The notes: a model not told the origin generated them from the sequence alone. A stretch of 64,000 nt of DNA from Planctomycetota bacterium (GCA_014238905.1 JABAAE010000003.1:372001-436000); one strand, 5' to 3'. Counted from the stretch's first letter, positions 27,965 through 36,893 are shown. Translations and numbers: made by a program.

Positions 27965-29368
27965 TCACTGAGTCATTTTTTTCAAAGTGACCGGTGTAGC
28001 GTCTTCGGACGCCTGCCCGCGGTGAACTCGGCTGAATATAGAATGCACCATCGTATTGGCGTCCTTGAATTCAAGGGTACAGGTCTCGGCGAAATCACCG
28101 TCCGGCCCACTCCCTTTCCGATTCATGATATGGGTTTTTCCACGCATCTTGATGGTCCCTGAAACGTTGACGCCGCTGGAGTTGATGTAATGGAATATAT
28201 ACGAATTCTGCGTGGGACTCCACGCAACATACCCATTCACTGTGGCAACGACTTCACCATCCTCTTGGCGAGAAGCAATCCAACTGAAAGTGATGGTTGT
28301 TCCAAGTCGATTTTTTTTACAGTCGAATTCGACTTCCACGATTCCGTTGTCACCATCGGTGTACCCCTTGAGTGGCTTGGGGGTGAACTCCCCCCGCCAG
28401 TTTCCGACCCATTTTTCCAAGTCGCCTAGCCGGTTTTCGTTGAGATTGGTGATGGACTTGACGCGGCGAAAGGCTGGCAGCATTCCCGCGGATGCTTTCA
28501 GGTCATGTATTTCATACCAATAATTTTCGTCGACATCGAAGATATAGAAGACCGCCTTATTGCTGAAGACGTTGTATTTACCCGCCAAACGTCGGACCTC
28601 AAATTCTGAGGACCACGTCCGCAGTTCGTTGTTTTCCTGGTCGTAATCGGTGACTTTTTCTGTATTTCCATCGATCACTTTTTCCCGTTTCGTCCAGCGA
28701 CCCTGATTATCCTGATAATCTCGGACCCATGTGCCCTGCATGGTTTGCAGGAGTTTTGCTGCGTCTTCCTCAGAAGGTTGTTCGACTTTGGGGTCCGCCG
28801 AGATTCGATGATACCGATCGTGGAGCTTGCCTGCTTTTGTGTCTCCAATCCAGAAATCATCACTGACCAGGTCGAAACGCTTGCCCTCTTCTAAGAAGAC
28901 CCACGCGCCAGTGCCCCGAGTTGACTTCCCGTCGCCAAGCGATCCTTTCAATGTCCATTTCCATCGATTGGGGGATTCTTTGCTGACAACCGAACTCCAG
29001 GTCGTTCCACCGTTGGAAACACCGTTGCCTTCTATTTGTTTTGTGCGGGCATTGAAAACAAACAACTCGGTAAATACTCCAGCGCCTGCCGAGTCAGTAG
29101 AAATAAATGCTTCACCATTGGCGACCGGCCGGGTGACCCGCACCCCGGAAATACGCTCCCCCTTTTTTTTCTGATGACCAGGCCAGTCGTGAATCAGCAG
29201 GATATCGCCGCGAAAACGACCCATCATGGCCCGAGAAAATTCCTCGAATTCGGCTTTTGTAGAACTGTTATCCTGAGCCTGCGAAACGGTAGTCCATGCC
29301 GATAAAAGCACAATCGCGAGCTGGGCAATTCGAGAAATCTTAGCAAAACGAAGTTCAGTTTGTACCAT
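27965..29368 (-). CDS. Secreted protein with tandem DUF1579-like beta-barrel domains
   Basis: About 467 residues from ATG 29368, which is followed by a signal peptide ending near VSQAQ. Three segments look like related lipocalin-like barrels. Near residues 30-190: FVFNARTKQIEGNGVSNGG. Near 210-320: MQGTWVRDYQDNQGRW and ELRTWSSEFEVRRLAGKY. Near 330-460: LGDLEKWVGNWRGEF and TIKMRGKTHIMNRKGSG. DUF1579-type barrels have no settled function. The protein at 33306 and the N terminus of the one at 30479 share parts of this pattern, so the block is a family expansion around the HxlR gene. ATG 29416 is less likely because 16 polar residues would precede the signal. Confidence 0.7.
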   Translation of the reverse strand: MVQTELRFAKISRIAQLAIVLLSAWTTVSQAQDNSSTKAEFEEFSRAMMGRFRGDILLIHDWPGHQKKKGERISGVRVTRPVANGEAFISTDSAGAGVFTELFVFNARTKQIEGNGVSNGGTTWSSVVSKESPNRWKWTLKGSLGDGKSTRGTGAWVFLEEGKRFDLVSDDFWIGDTKAGKLHDRYHRISADPKVEQPSEEDAAKLLQTMQGTWVRDYQDNQGRWTKREKVIDGNTEKVTDYDQENNELRTWSSEFEVRRLAGKYNVFSNKAVFYIFDVDENYWYEIHDLKASAGMLPAFRRVKSITNLNENRLGDLEKWVGNWRGEFTPKPLKGYTDGDNGIVEVEFDCKKNRLGTTITFSWIASRQEDGEVVATVNGYVAWSPTQNSYIFHYINSSGVNVSGTIKMRGKTHIMNRKGSGPDGDFAETCTLEFKDANTMVHSIFSRVHRGQASEDATPVTLKKMTQ

Positions 29369-29545
29369 TTTCAGTGCCTTATGATGTAGTGATATATCCC
29401 GGATTTTAGCGACCAATAATTTGGTTTTTCAAATTTGCAGACTGCTTTCCACCCGTGGCGGCAAGTCTTAAATGAAAAATCACCCTCGGTAAAATCAGGG
29501 AACCAATCGTTATTGTAAAAGTGATGAATTCAGATCTTTATTCAG

Positions 29546-29566
29546 TTGATTGCATTTTGCAAGTGT
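29546..29566. promoter_or_regulatory. Imperfect TCACTTGC-type palindrome before the HxlR gene
   Basis: TTGATTGC, ATTTT and GCAAGTGT match the perfect palindrome at 26155-26175 in 5 of 8 left and 7 of 8 right positions. It is 62 bases before the HxlR start and about 180 bases from the divergent gene, so it could control both, including autoregulation. Confidence 0.6.
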
Positions 29567-29628
29567 TTTTCCGGCGATTCGTTGGAACTTTACGCTAGAT
29601 CTGTTATAAGTTCAGGTGTTCATCCGGT

Positions 29629-30093
29629 TTGGACATTTTCGCGAACCTGATGCGTTCCCCCGAAAACCTAATCCCCATGACGACTAACTCCCAAGCAAAC
29701 TCGCCATGGCGCTCACCATGCCCCGTCAACATTTCGCTCGAATTGGTTGGCGACAAATGGGCCCTGCTCGTTTTGCGCGACATTTTGTTCAAGGGTTTCA
29801 AATCCTTTAAAGAGTTCAGTCAGAGCAAAGAGCGTATCGCAACCAACATTTTGGCATCGCGATTGAAGTTTCTTACAGAAGTGGGCCTCCTTGAATCTGA
29901 AGTTTCAGAGAAAGATGCTCGGGTCATTTTTTATAAGCCAACATCGAAAGGTTTGGACCTGATTCCAGTGATCGTCTCGCTCGTATTATGGGTCGACAAA
30001 TACGAGAAACACTCGGTGCCGAAAGCGGAGATTGAGTGGATGAAAAAAAACACTAAAAAGTTCATCGCCGAAATTCGGGCGAAATTTGAATAG
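29629..30093 (+). CDS. HxlR-family transcriptional regulator
   Basis: 154 residues with the winged-helix HxlR layout. CPVNISLELVGDKWALLVLRDIL contains the N-terminal Cys31 that in YodB/HypR-type members senses quinones or disulfide stress. It is followed by the recognition helix (SFKEFSQSKERIATNILASRLKFL) and the wing (VGLLESEVSEKDARVIFYKPT). HxlR proteins bind palindromes as dimers, often repressing their own and neighbouring genes. Three related palindromes in the surrounding 4 kb are the likely operators. The start could also be ATG 29650 or 29677, all in frame. Confidence 0.9.
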   Translation: MDIFANLMRSPENLIPMTTNSQANSPWRSPCPVNISLELVGDKWALLVLRDILFKGFKSFKEFSQSKERIATNILASRLKFLTEVGLLESEVSEKDARVIFYKPTSKGLDLIPVIVSLVLWVDKYEKHSVPKAEIEWMKKNTKKFIAEIRAKFE

Positions 30094-30478
30094 CTGACCA
30101 CCTCGGACTGGCAAACATTCCTGCAGTTCCAGATGCAAATTCGTCTCCGAATGTGGTCTTTTGTCAATGACAAAACGCCCCGTTCTATTGGGCTCTGGAA
30201 CCAGAAGGCGATTCCAGGACCGTCATTGTAGAGGAAGGAATAATTTTCTTCCGCCCGTCGGTGGTCACCGGACCTGTAAAACCAAACGCCTGAATAGTCA
30301 CTTGCATTCCGCAAGTGAGTTGATTAAAAAGTGTGTGAAGGTGAAAAGCATGGAATGTCGAGCCACCGTTTTGTGACACCAGCGGCGTACCTTATTCCCA
30401 GCTAAGCTCGTCGTACCGACACGAAATGGTTTTTCATCCACCTCCCGATAGTCAATTGTCGTACCACTGAGGAACTCA
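30094..30478. other. Gap holding a regulatory palindrome
   Basis: No gene is supported. The only clear signal is the perfect palindrome at 30298-30318. Confidence 0.5.
30298..30318. promoter_or_regulatory. Perfect TCACTTGC palindrome before the ankyrin-LamG gene
   Basis: Arms TCACTTGC and GCAAGTGA are separated by ATTCC, the same arms and 5-base spacer as at 26155-26175. It lies 160 bases before the start of the gene at 30479. It is a probable HxlR operator. Confidence 0.75.
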
Positions 30479-32140
30479 ATGAAAAAATCATTTCCTAATA
30501 CTCGCCTGTTTTTTTTCTACGGGAGGCTTTGCCTCGTTTTATGGATTTCCGGCTGCTTTTTGAATTCCGAAGGGAACAGCCAGGACGCTCGGAAAGATTC
30601 GCTTGAAGGCGAATGGATTCGTTACTCAGGGCCTAGCTTTGAAATCAAGACCGTCAAACCAGATCGGGAAATCCAGTCTCGGTATGACGAATATGGAAAG
30701 CTGCTACAGACTTGGTCATGGGATATGAAGGTGACCAACAACGAGGGTATCGGCCGTTGGGTTAAATCGAATTTCAAAAAGATCTTTCCTAAGCCGAATT
30801 CAAAACACAGAAACTGGGCCGGACAGGTTGACGAACTGGCGATTTGGAACCGTGCCTTAAGCGATGAAGAGGTGGCGTTACTTTGGAACAAGGGCAAACC
30901 GCCCAAATCAGATAAGATCCTGAATAGCGACGTTGCTAAAAATCTTCTTGGTTACTGGGATTTCGATGGCAACCTTGAAGACGCCAGTGGTCATAGTCGT
31001 CATGGGAAATCCGCTACCAAAGCCCGTTTTGCGAAAAGCAGATCGGGAACGACATCACTGATGCTAAATGGAAAAAATGACTACGTCGTTTTGGGAGGTA
31101 AAGCCTCCGATTACGAGCCCAAAAATGGTGTGACGACAGTATCGATCTGGTTTCAGGCCGACCGCCTCGATACCACATGGCAGACGTTGATCGCCAAAGG
31201 TCAAATGAACAATTGGCGAGTTCATCGTCACTGGCAACATAGTCACCTTAGTTCCGCTGGAATTACCGTCCTTCAAAACCCGACCAATATCAATGACGGC
31301 AAGTTCCACCACTTGGTAGCGGTCATGATCAGTGGGAAGGGAAGTTACCTGTATATCGACAACCAGAAAAATTCGGCTTTGAGCAACAAACAATTGGCAG
31401 CCAATCATTTCCTGCCGGTCGTCGGTGCTGACTTGACAATCGATTCCATGACGTTCGACGGAGCCTACGTTCTACTGAATGATAGGCTAACCCCGATTCG
31501 CAACAACAACTCAAACAAAGAGTTGTCATCCTATCGCAAGGTCACCCACCCTCAGGAATCACTGTTAATTGCAGCCCGAGAGGGTAATTTTGAAGCCGTC
31601 AAAAAAGCACTCGTTGATGGTGCCGTAGTTGACGGGCTTTCAGAGAATTCCTACACCGCTTTGGCTTATGCCGCCGCAGCCGGGCATGCCGACATCACGC
31701 AGTTTTTGCATCGCCAGGGTGCCAAAATCAATCTGGCAACAAGATTCAAAAAGACGCCATTGGCATTGGTTGCCGGAACAAAGCACGTGGAAATCGCCAA
31801 ATGGTTGATTGAAAACGGTGCGAACGTCAAGACCCGGGTTCAACATGGCGCTTCGTGCCTGCACGAAGCGATCCACTGGGAACAACCCCAGATGCTGGAG
31901 TTGCTGATTCAAGAGGGATGTGACGTCAACGCAAAAGCGAATAACGGGGCAAGCCCTTTGCTCTGGGCAGCCGCTCACCTCGACGAATCCAAACCGGAGA
32001 GAACCCCCGTCCTGATTCGCTGTGCCAAAATCCTGCTGGGACAGGGTGCTGAGCGCACAACCAAAAATCAAAACGGGCAAACCGCAGCAGAAATCGCTGA
32101 ATCGAAAGGATTTGATAAGTTTGCCGAAATGATCCGTTAG
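30479..32140 (+). CDS. Lipoprotein with LamG-like and ankyrin-repeat domains
   Basis: 553 residues. A signal ends in the lipobox WISGC (Cys26). Residues about 41-100 (LEGEWIRYSG, YGKLLQTWSWDMKV) look like a cut-down DUF1579/lipocalin-like domain. Then QVDELAIWNRALSDEEVALLW is the closing piece of a LamG lectin-like fold, followed by an apparently complete LamG domain (LLGYWDFDGNLEDASGHSRHG to about residue 320). Residues about 360-553 are five or six ankyrin repeats (LLIAAREGNFEAVKKAL, TALAYAAAAGHADITQFL, TPLALVAGTKHVEIAKWL). Ankyrins exported with LamG are typical of planctomycete surface proteins. The orphan LamG end beside the cut-down domain suggests an internal deletion in its history. 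A likely HxlR operator is upstream. Confidence 0.8.
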   Translation: MKKSFPNTRLFFFYGRLCLVLWISGCFLNSEGNSQDARKDSLEGEWIRYSGPSFEIKTVKPDREIQSRYDEYGKLLQTWSWDMKVTNNEGIGRWVKSNFKKIFPKPNSKHRNWAGQVDELAIWNRALSDEEVALLWNKGKPPKSDKILNSDVAKNLLGYWDFDGNLEDASGHSRHGKSATKARFAKSRSGTTSLMLNGKNDYVVLGGKASDYEPKNGVTTVSIWFQADRLDTTWQTLIAKGQMNNWRVHRHWQHSHLSSAGITVLQNPTNINDGKFHHLVAVMISGKGSYLYIDNQKNSALSNKQLAANHFLPVVGADLTIDSMTFDGAYVLLNDRLTPIRNNNSNKELSSYRKVTHPQESLLIAAREGNFEAVKKALVDGAVVDGLSENSYTALAYAAAAGHADITQFLHRQGAKINLATRFKKTPLALVAGTKHVEIAKWLIENGANVKTRVQHGASCLHEAIHWEQPQMLELLIQEGCDVNAKANNGASPLLWAAAHLDESKPERTPVLIRCAKILLGQGAERTTKNQNGQTAAEIAESKGFDKFAEMIR

Positions 32141-32247
32141 TCAAGAGATTACCAGAGGGCGCTGGCTTTCTACGGCCTCGCGTCCCTGACAACATCGTGC
32201 CGGGCACTTCCCCGCTTCATTAATCATTACATCTTGTTAGAAATCCC

Positions 32248-33069
32248 ATGCACCAGACAAAAATTTATTTGGCCTACGGCTCAATCAGTTTCTTTTTCAT
32301 GTTCGTTACCGGCCTTCATGGCCAATCGGAAACCACCAAAAGTGATCCACTCAAATTTCATCTGGTTCGCTTTATTGAGGTCGAATCCGAAAACGTCGAA
32401 GAGTTCAAAATAGCGGCTCAAGAAAAAACAAAGACGTTCAACTCCGGCAACCAAACCAGTCGCTGGTGGACCTACCGAATTTCTGACGGAAAACGTTCCG
32501 GCCAGTTTGCCAGAGGGTTCGGAGACGTTACCGCAAAACAACTCGATCACCCCAAATTCCCTGTCCAGGGTCTGGTTCCTGAGACGGACGACGAAGCGAA
32601 ATACTGGATAGAAAAAGTTGCTCCGCTTCAAAAATCCTCTGGAAATCGAGAGGTTTGGCAAGAGATCCAGGGCACCCGGTATCGGGGACTGCCGGCCGGT
32701 CACCACCCCAAGTTCGTCCTGCACAGACGCTGGAAAATGCTTCCGGGAATGTACCAAAAACTGGAAAACCAATACTCCATGTTTTCCAACGCAATTCGAA
32801 AAAGCGGAATCAAGGCCAACTGGACTGTTACCCGTTTACACATGGGCGGTGATTTTATGACCTATCAGGAATCTCTGTCGTTCGACAGGCTAAGCGATAC
32901 CTTGTTGGGTGGGGATGTGTGGCAAGCAGCTTTCGAGGATGCCAACGGCGAGGGATCCTGGAAAAAACACCTGGAAGAGCATGCGAAAATCATGCAGCCC
33001 AATGCCGAAGTAATCGCCGAATTATGGACACTTCAGCCTAATTTGGGAAATTCATCCTTTGGCCAATAA
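32248..33069 (+). CDS. Secreted protein, possible alpha/beta-barrel (ABM/NIPSNAP-like) repeats
   Basis: 273 residues. A signal peptide (SISFFFMFVTGLHG) is followed by two segments that each resemble the dimeric alpha-beta barrel used by ABM-type monooxygenases and NIPSNAP proteins: HLVRFIEVESENVEEFKIAAQEKTK and, further on, LHRRWKMLPGMYQKLENQYSMFSNAIRKSG. In the cytoplasmic members His and Asn residues bind quinol-like substrates. Whether this exported form is an enzyme is unknown. It is in the HxlR-centred block, between the ankyrin protein and the second DUF1579-like protein, on the same strand. Confidence 0.55.
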   Translation: MHQTKIYLAYGSISFFFMFVTGLHGQSETTKSDPLKFHLVRFIEVESENVEEFKIAAQEKTKTFNSGNQTSRWWTYRISDGKRSGQFARGFGDVTAKQLDHPKFPVQGLVPETDDEAKYWIEKVAPLQKSSGNREVWQEIQGTRYRGLPAGHHPKFVLHRRWKMLPGMYQKLENQYSMFSNAIRKSGIKANWTVTRLHMGGDFMTYQESLSFDRLSDTLLGGDVWQAAFEDANGEGSWKKHLEEHAKIMQPNAEVIAELWTLQPNLGNSSFGQ

Positions 33070-33305
33070 CTGCCGGCACCTTGAATGGCCGATTTCTGGT
33101 CCCGGACAATCAAGTCAGTGATGATTGATTCGAACTGCCCGGATGCAAACCAAGCCAAATCCGCCATTGGAGACACACTATTGATAAACAGTTTTTCGAA
33201 TCCAGAGGAAGTCCTCTGCGTTTCTCGAAGACGTGCTTCACGAGGTGTTTTTTGATGAAGACAATTGAAAACTCACTTGATCGTATTTTTTACAAGGAAT
33301 CCAAA

Positions 33306-33932
33306 ATGAGAATTACCCCTTTTCTGCTGCTGTGTTTCACCCTGCAGTGGGTCGCCGGTGGTCACCAACAAGCCATGGCCCAGGAGAAAAAGCCCGAATC
33401 CTGGCAGGAGTTTATTGCATTCCACCAAACCATCGGTAGCTTCGGAACGTTTACCCACGAAAGTGAGACCAAGGATTTATGGGAAGGAATCGATGCCGGA
33501 CAAAAGTATACCGGTACCGACACGCTCCAACTCGCTGCAGACGGAAAGTCAATTCACTCGTCCCACCGGATGGAAACAGAAAATGGTGATGTCATCTCTT
33601 TGGGAGTCGGCATGTCTTACTGGGATGCAAGGACGAAAACCATCAAATCCAGCAATTCAGGTTTTGACCAGGGCAAGTTGTATACCGGGTCCTCAGAACT
33701 GCAAAGTATCGATCTGGACAAAAAAACCATCAAGTGGCTCTATACCGAAACCAGTCAAGGGAAAACGACCAGATACAAATCAGAGTTCACTCAGGTTTCT
33801 CCAAACCGAACAAAACGTGTGGTGCAAAAAGAAAGCGGTGGTGAAGCTTGGGTAGAAGAAACCAATCGCGTAGGATGTTGCAACCCAACCGCTCCACGCT
33901 ACAGAATTTTTCCAAGATTACTGGGGCGTTAG
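33306..33932 (+). CDS. Secreted DUF1579-like protein
   Basis: About 208 residues from ATG 33306, which has AAGGA seven bases upstream and begins a clean signal peptide (MRITPFLLLCFTLQWVAGG). ATG 33252 would add 18 residues and has no such site. The mature part (FGTFTHESETKDLWEG, MSYWDARTKTIKSSNSG, SQGKTTRYKSEFTQVSPN) matches one barrel of the protein at 27965-29368. The last 25 residues (GCCNPTAPRYRIFPRLLG) do not look like the family's usual end, and the next frame stays open to 34033, so a frameshift near 33870 is possible. It probably belongs to the same HxlR-linked group. Confidence 0.65.
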   Translation: MRITPFLLLCFTLQWVAGGHQQAMAQEKKPESWQEFIAFHQTIGSFGTFTHESETKDLWEGIDAGQKYTGTDTLQLAADGKSIHSSHRMETENGDVISLGVGMSYWDARTKTIKSSNSGFDQGKLYTGSSELQSIDLDKKTIKWLYTETSQGKTTRYKSEFTQVSPNRTKRVVQKESGGEAWVEETNRVGCCNPTAPRYRIFPRLLGR

Positions 33933-34093
33933 ATTTAAATGGCTATCGATGCGGGTCCATCCTGTTTCAGGACTCGCATCGCCTTATCCAGTCCACGGCC
34001 GCTTTGCAGTTGGTGACCGCTTCCAACTGGTAACGATGACACCGGCGAAGCGGGGACCGTCGCTGGCTAGCGACATCACGTTTACAATTATCT

Positions 34094-34144
34094 AAACTGG
34101 GTCACCGAAAACTGGGTCACCGAAAACTGGGTCACCGAAAACTG
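34094..34144. repeat. 15-bp tandem repeat, 3.4 copies
   Basis: The unit AAACTGGGTCACCGA is repeated exactly between the DUF1579-like gene and a small membrane-protein gene. It is another locus-specific intergenic repeat. Confidence 0.93.
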
Positions 34145-34188
34145 TGGGAAATTGAAGACTGTAGAAAACAAAACGATCGGTTCGAAGG

Positions 34189-34335
34189 TCACTGATGCTT
34201 TTCTTTTTTTCTGGTCCAGCGATAAACCTGGATTCCTAAGATCAGGACTAAACAGGGAATCCAGACAAACCAGGTCGCCAAAAGGACAATCCAGATGAAA
34301 TAGAGGGCGGCCAACAGCATTTCAAACAAATTCAT
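34189..34335 (-). CDS. Small membrane protein (48 aa)
   Basis: The frame reads MNLFEMLLAALYFIWIVLLA and continues through a Trp-rich hydrophobic stretch to IQVYRWTRKKEKHQ. It appears to be two short or one long membrane helix with a positively charged cytoplasmic tail. GAGAAG lies about ten bases before the ATG. The hydrophobic pattern, positive-inside end and clean start support a real small gene, but I recognise no family. It is alone on its strand between two tandem repeats. Confidence 0.55.
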   Translation of the reverse strand: MNLFEMLLAALYFIWIVLLATWFVWIPCLVLILGIQVYRWTRKKEKHQ

Positions 34336-34862
34336 TTTAATCGCTTCTCATTCTCTATCGGCAATACGAGTTTCACCGAAGGATCTCGTAGGTCAGATGG
34401 GTGACGCCCCCCGAAGGCGGTCTGGCGAGCCAAATAGCGGACGCTGTTCGATTTGCTCTCTGGTACTGGGCCGCTGGGTGAATTAAAACCGATTCCGAAG
34501 TCAAGTGGAAGGTCTCGCACTCTGTTCGAAACGTCACGGTTTCTTCTACCAACTCCTGGGCTAGCCTCGTCGCCGCGTTGGATTGTCTTTTTGATGCCCA
34601 CTTTTTTTGTTGCCCACTTTTTTTGTTGCCAAGGGTTGACCTTGAGCACATTGCTAATATGTCGCACAATCTATAAAAAACCGCAGCGCTGAATAGATTA
34701 TCAAGAGATTATTTTCGCCGTTTTTCGGCAACTTTCCTAACAGGACAACCTCATCCACCTCACTTCAAAAGTCATACAAACCCAAGCCTGTTTTCAGCTG
34801 CGGTCGCTTGGATCACCGAGACTCCCTTTCCCTGAGATGCTCCACCTCGAATAGGTCGATCT
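34336..34862. other. Gap with a 16-bp duplication
   Basis: No gene is convincing. Open frames on the minus strand here lack start signals and family patterns. Two copies of GCCCACTTTTTTTGTT lie at 34596-34627. Confidence 0.45.
34596..34630. repeat. 16-bp tandem repeat, 2.2 copies
   Basis: The unit GCCCACTTTTTTTGTT is duplicated exactly and followed by GCC. It falls in a gene-free stretch. Confidence 0.9.
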
Positions 34863-35885
34863 ATGAATCTTACTCCTTTGCTATCGCTGGTCATTTCATC
34901 GTTAGTCATGGTGAACTGCCCCGACCCCGGTCTGGCCAAGCCGAAGTTACAAGAAGATCAGAAACAAACCCGCATCGCTGCCGAACAACAAAAGGATTAC
35001 CCGGAATTAAAAAACAACACCATTGCTTACTTCAATCCAATCGACAAAAGCATTTATTTACTTACCGATTTTTCTCAAAAGAAAAAGCTGGTGACGGTAG
35101 AGGATGGAACAGCCACTTGGCCGATCTTTTCACCCGATGGCAAGAAGATCGCTTTTACGGGTAGTGTAAAAGGAGTGGTGGCAACTTACGTGATGGATTC
35201 CCAAACCGGAAAAAACATAAAACAGGTCACCACCCCTGAAGGGGATTTGCCGGAGGGAGTATTGGACTGGCACTCTGATGGTCGGTTAGTTTGCGTGACA
35301 AAAAATCGCGAAGGAAATGCGGAAATCTACCTGGTGAAAGACCGTCGCAACATGACCAACCTAACCCAGCACAAACATTGGGACTTCTTTCCCTTGAGCC
35401 ACCCCAATGGATTAATATCATTCTGGACGTCTCGCGATGATCCCAGGGCCGAGACAAGGGAATACGATTACCAATCGGTGTATACGGTCAAACCGGATGG
35501 AACCCAGTTAAGGAAAAGATTTCAAATCAAACAAATGACTAATAAAAGTGTCGGCAGCGGAATTTTCCCCGCTATTTCGCCCAAAGGGAACACTTATGTG
35601 TTCATGATGAATCTGGATTTATTCAAAATCAAAATGGATGGTACGGGCCTCACCAATTTGACGAACACCAAAGAGACACCAGACATGTTCCCGTTCTTTT
35701 CGGGCGCAAAAAACGATCGTGTCTACTTCGTCTCCCAAAAGAAGGGCTCGACCTTCAATATTTTTTCGGTAGACCTGAACAGTAACCAGAGAAAACAGCA
35801 TACCTTTTTTAAGAATGAAATCCTTCTTTACCCGAAGTTCAGCCCCACCCAAAAATCCTGCCCGCCTAACGGGCTCTCAAAGTAG
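34863..35885 (+). CDS. Secreted TolB-like (PD40) beta-propeller protein
   Basis: 340 residues with a signal peptide (LLSLVISSLVMVNC). Repeated PD40/WD40-like blades of the TolB kind follow: TWPIFSPDGKKIAFTGSVKG, DLPEGVLDWHSDGRLVCVTK, WDFFPLSHPNGLISFWTSRD, GIFPAISPKGNTYVFMM and MFPFFSGAKNDRVYFVS. TolB propellers bind peptides or the Pal lipoprotein in the periplasm. In planctomycetes such proteins are often stand-alone secreted binding modules, so a Tol role should not be assumed. No tolA, tolQ, tolR or pal gene is in the window. Confidence 0.8.
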   Translation: MNLTPLLSLVISSLVMVNCPDPGLAKPKLQEDQKQTRIAAEQQKDYPELKNNTIAYFNPIDKSIYLLTDFSQKKKLVTVEDGTATWPIFSPDGKKIAFTGSVKGVVATYVMDSQTGKNIKQVTTPEGDLPEGVLDWHSDGRLVCVTKNREGNAEIYLVKDRRNMTNLTQHKHWDFFPLSHPNGLISFWTSRDDPRAETREYDYQSVYTVKPDGTQLRKRFQIKQMTNKSVGSGIFPAISPKGNTYVFMMNLDLFKIKMDGTGLTNLTNTKETPDMFPFFSGAKNDRVYFVSQKKGSTFNIFSVDLNSNQRKQHTFFKNEILLYPKFSPTQKSCPPNGLSK

Positions 35886-36056
35886 GCTGAAGTAAAAAGA
35901 GGAGGGAACCCACTTTCTTAGATTGTATGCTGCCCTCCCCCGACTGAATCCTGTTAAAATCATTTTGATTCGGCAACCGGACACCCCGTTATCTGCTCGC
36001 ACTTTATCTACTCGCACCAGGCCACGACGGCCCATTTCCCGATCGGCAACCCGTCC

Positions 36057-36521
36057 ATGCGTATCGATATCCATCAACTGCCAGACGAAGCTAAAACTAA
36101 ATTCAGAAAGGCGATCGTCGAGGATCGAAAACTGGACGCCGTTAAGATCCTTCGCGATGCAACGCAAGCCAAACTGAAGGAGTGCAAGGTGATCGTGGAG
36201 CAGGCGATCAAGGATCATCAAATTGGCTCATCAGGGGAACCTGGCGTAGTGAATGCCGATGAAACCGTTGATGCCATGAAAACCGTCAAGGACCACATTT
36301 TTTCGCATGAAAAAATACAGGCGGTCAAAGTCTATACAGCTTCGACAGGGGCGACTTTGGCAGAGGGCAAGATTTTTGTTGAAAATTTGATCCGACAATT
36401 AGAGACCGAATGCCCGGAACGATTCAAAGAATCTGCCCCCAATCAGTCTGGCTGTCTCTTGCTGACATTGGTTTTCGCGGCGATCGTTTGCCTATTGTTG
36501 GTTCAGTTTTTCGTTAAGTAA
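36057..36521 (+). CDS. Membrane protein with two ribosomal-L7/L12-like helical motifs
   Basis: 154 residues. Two copies of the helix-turn segment typical of the L7/L12 C-terminal domain, KLDAVKILRDATQAKLKECK (25-44) and KIQAVKVYTASTGATLAEGK (86-105), are joined by a polar linker. A single membrane helix (133-152) follows. In L7/L12 this segment binds translation factors. In stand-alone proteins of this kind the role is unknown. A tail-anchored protein with its L7/L12-like modules in the cytoplasm is the likely layout, so recruitment of ribosomes or factors to the membrane is a possible but unproven job. Confidence 0.65.
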   Translation: MRIDIHQLPDEAKTKFRKAIVEDRKLDAVKILRDATQAKLKECKVIVEQAIKDHQIGSSGEPGVVNADETVDAMKTVKDHIFSHEKIQAVKVYTASTGATLAEGKIFVENLIRQLETECPERFKESAPNQSGCLLLTLVFAAIVCLLLVQFFVK

Positions 36522-36893
36522 TGAATTAAAATTCACCGCTTCGGAATCCTCGTCGCCAGTCGAACCGATCCCGACACCGGGCGACGTGCAGATCCAATCC
36601 AGGCCGTCCCATTGGTTTATCGCCTCCCTTTTCGGTTCCAAACGCCCTGCCGCCTCTCTCTTTTTCTCGGTAGCTGATCCCCTATCCTCATGCGTTTGGC
36701 GATGTCCTCGCGGTGACTTGAATCGCTTGGCCCAGAACTGGCCGACGGGATCCCGTTGACTGTGTTCGTCGAAATATCCGATCGAGGTTGCCTGAAAAAG
36801 GCCGACTGTCGATTTTGGCCAAAAGACCAATGGGCAGGATTGTGGGAAATCCTGTATCATTTCAAGCAAACCGGCTTTATTGAAATCAAGGGC
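36522..36893. other. Gap or extended N terminus before the FkbM gene
   Basis: The FkbM frame stays open back to ATG 36756, but the 46 residues this would add do not look like the family. I treat most of the stretch as non-coding. No repeat or hairpin stands out. Confidence 0.4.

Noticed and set aside
34332..34669. Minus-strand open frames of about 100 codons before the TolB-like gene
   Set aside because: The two overlapping frames have low-complexity basic content, no start site and no family pattern.
34863..35885. The TolB-like propeller as the true TolB of a Tol-Pal system
   Set aside because: No tolA, tolQ, tolR or pal gene is near, and PD40 propellers are widespread in planctomycetes in other roles.
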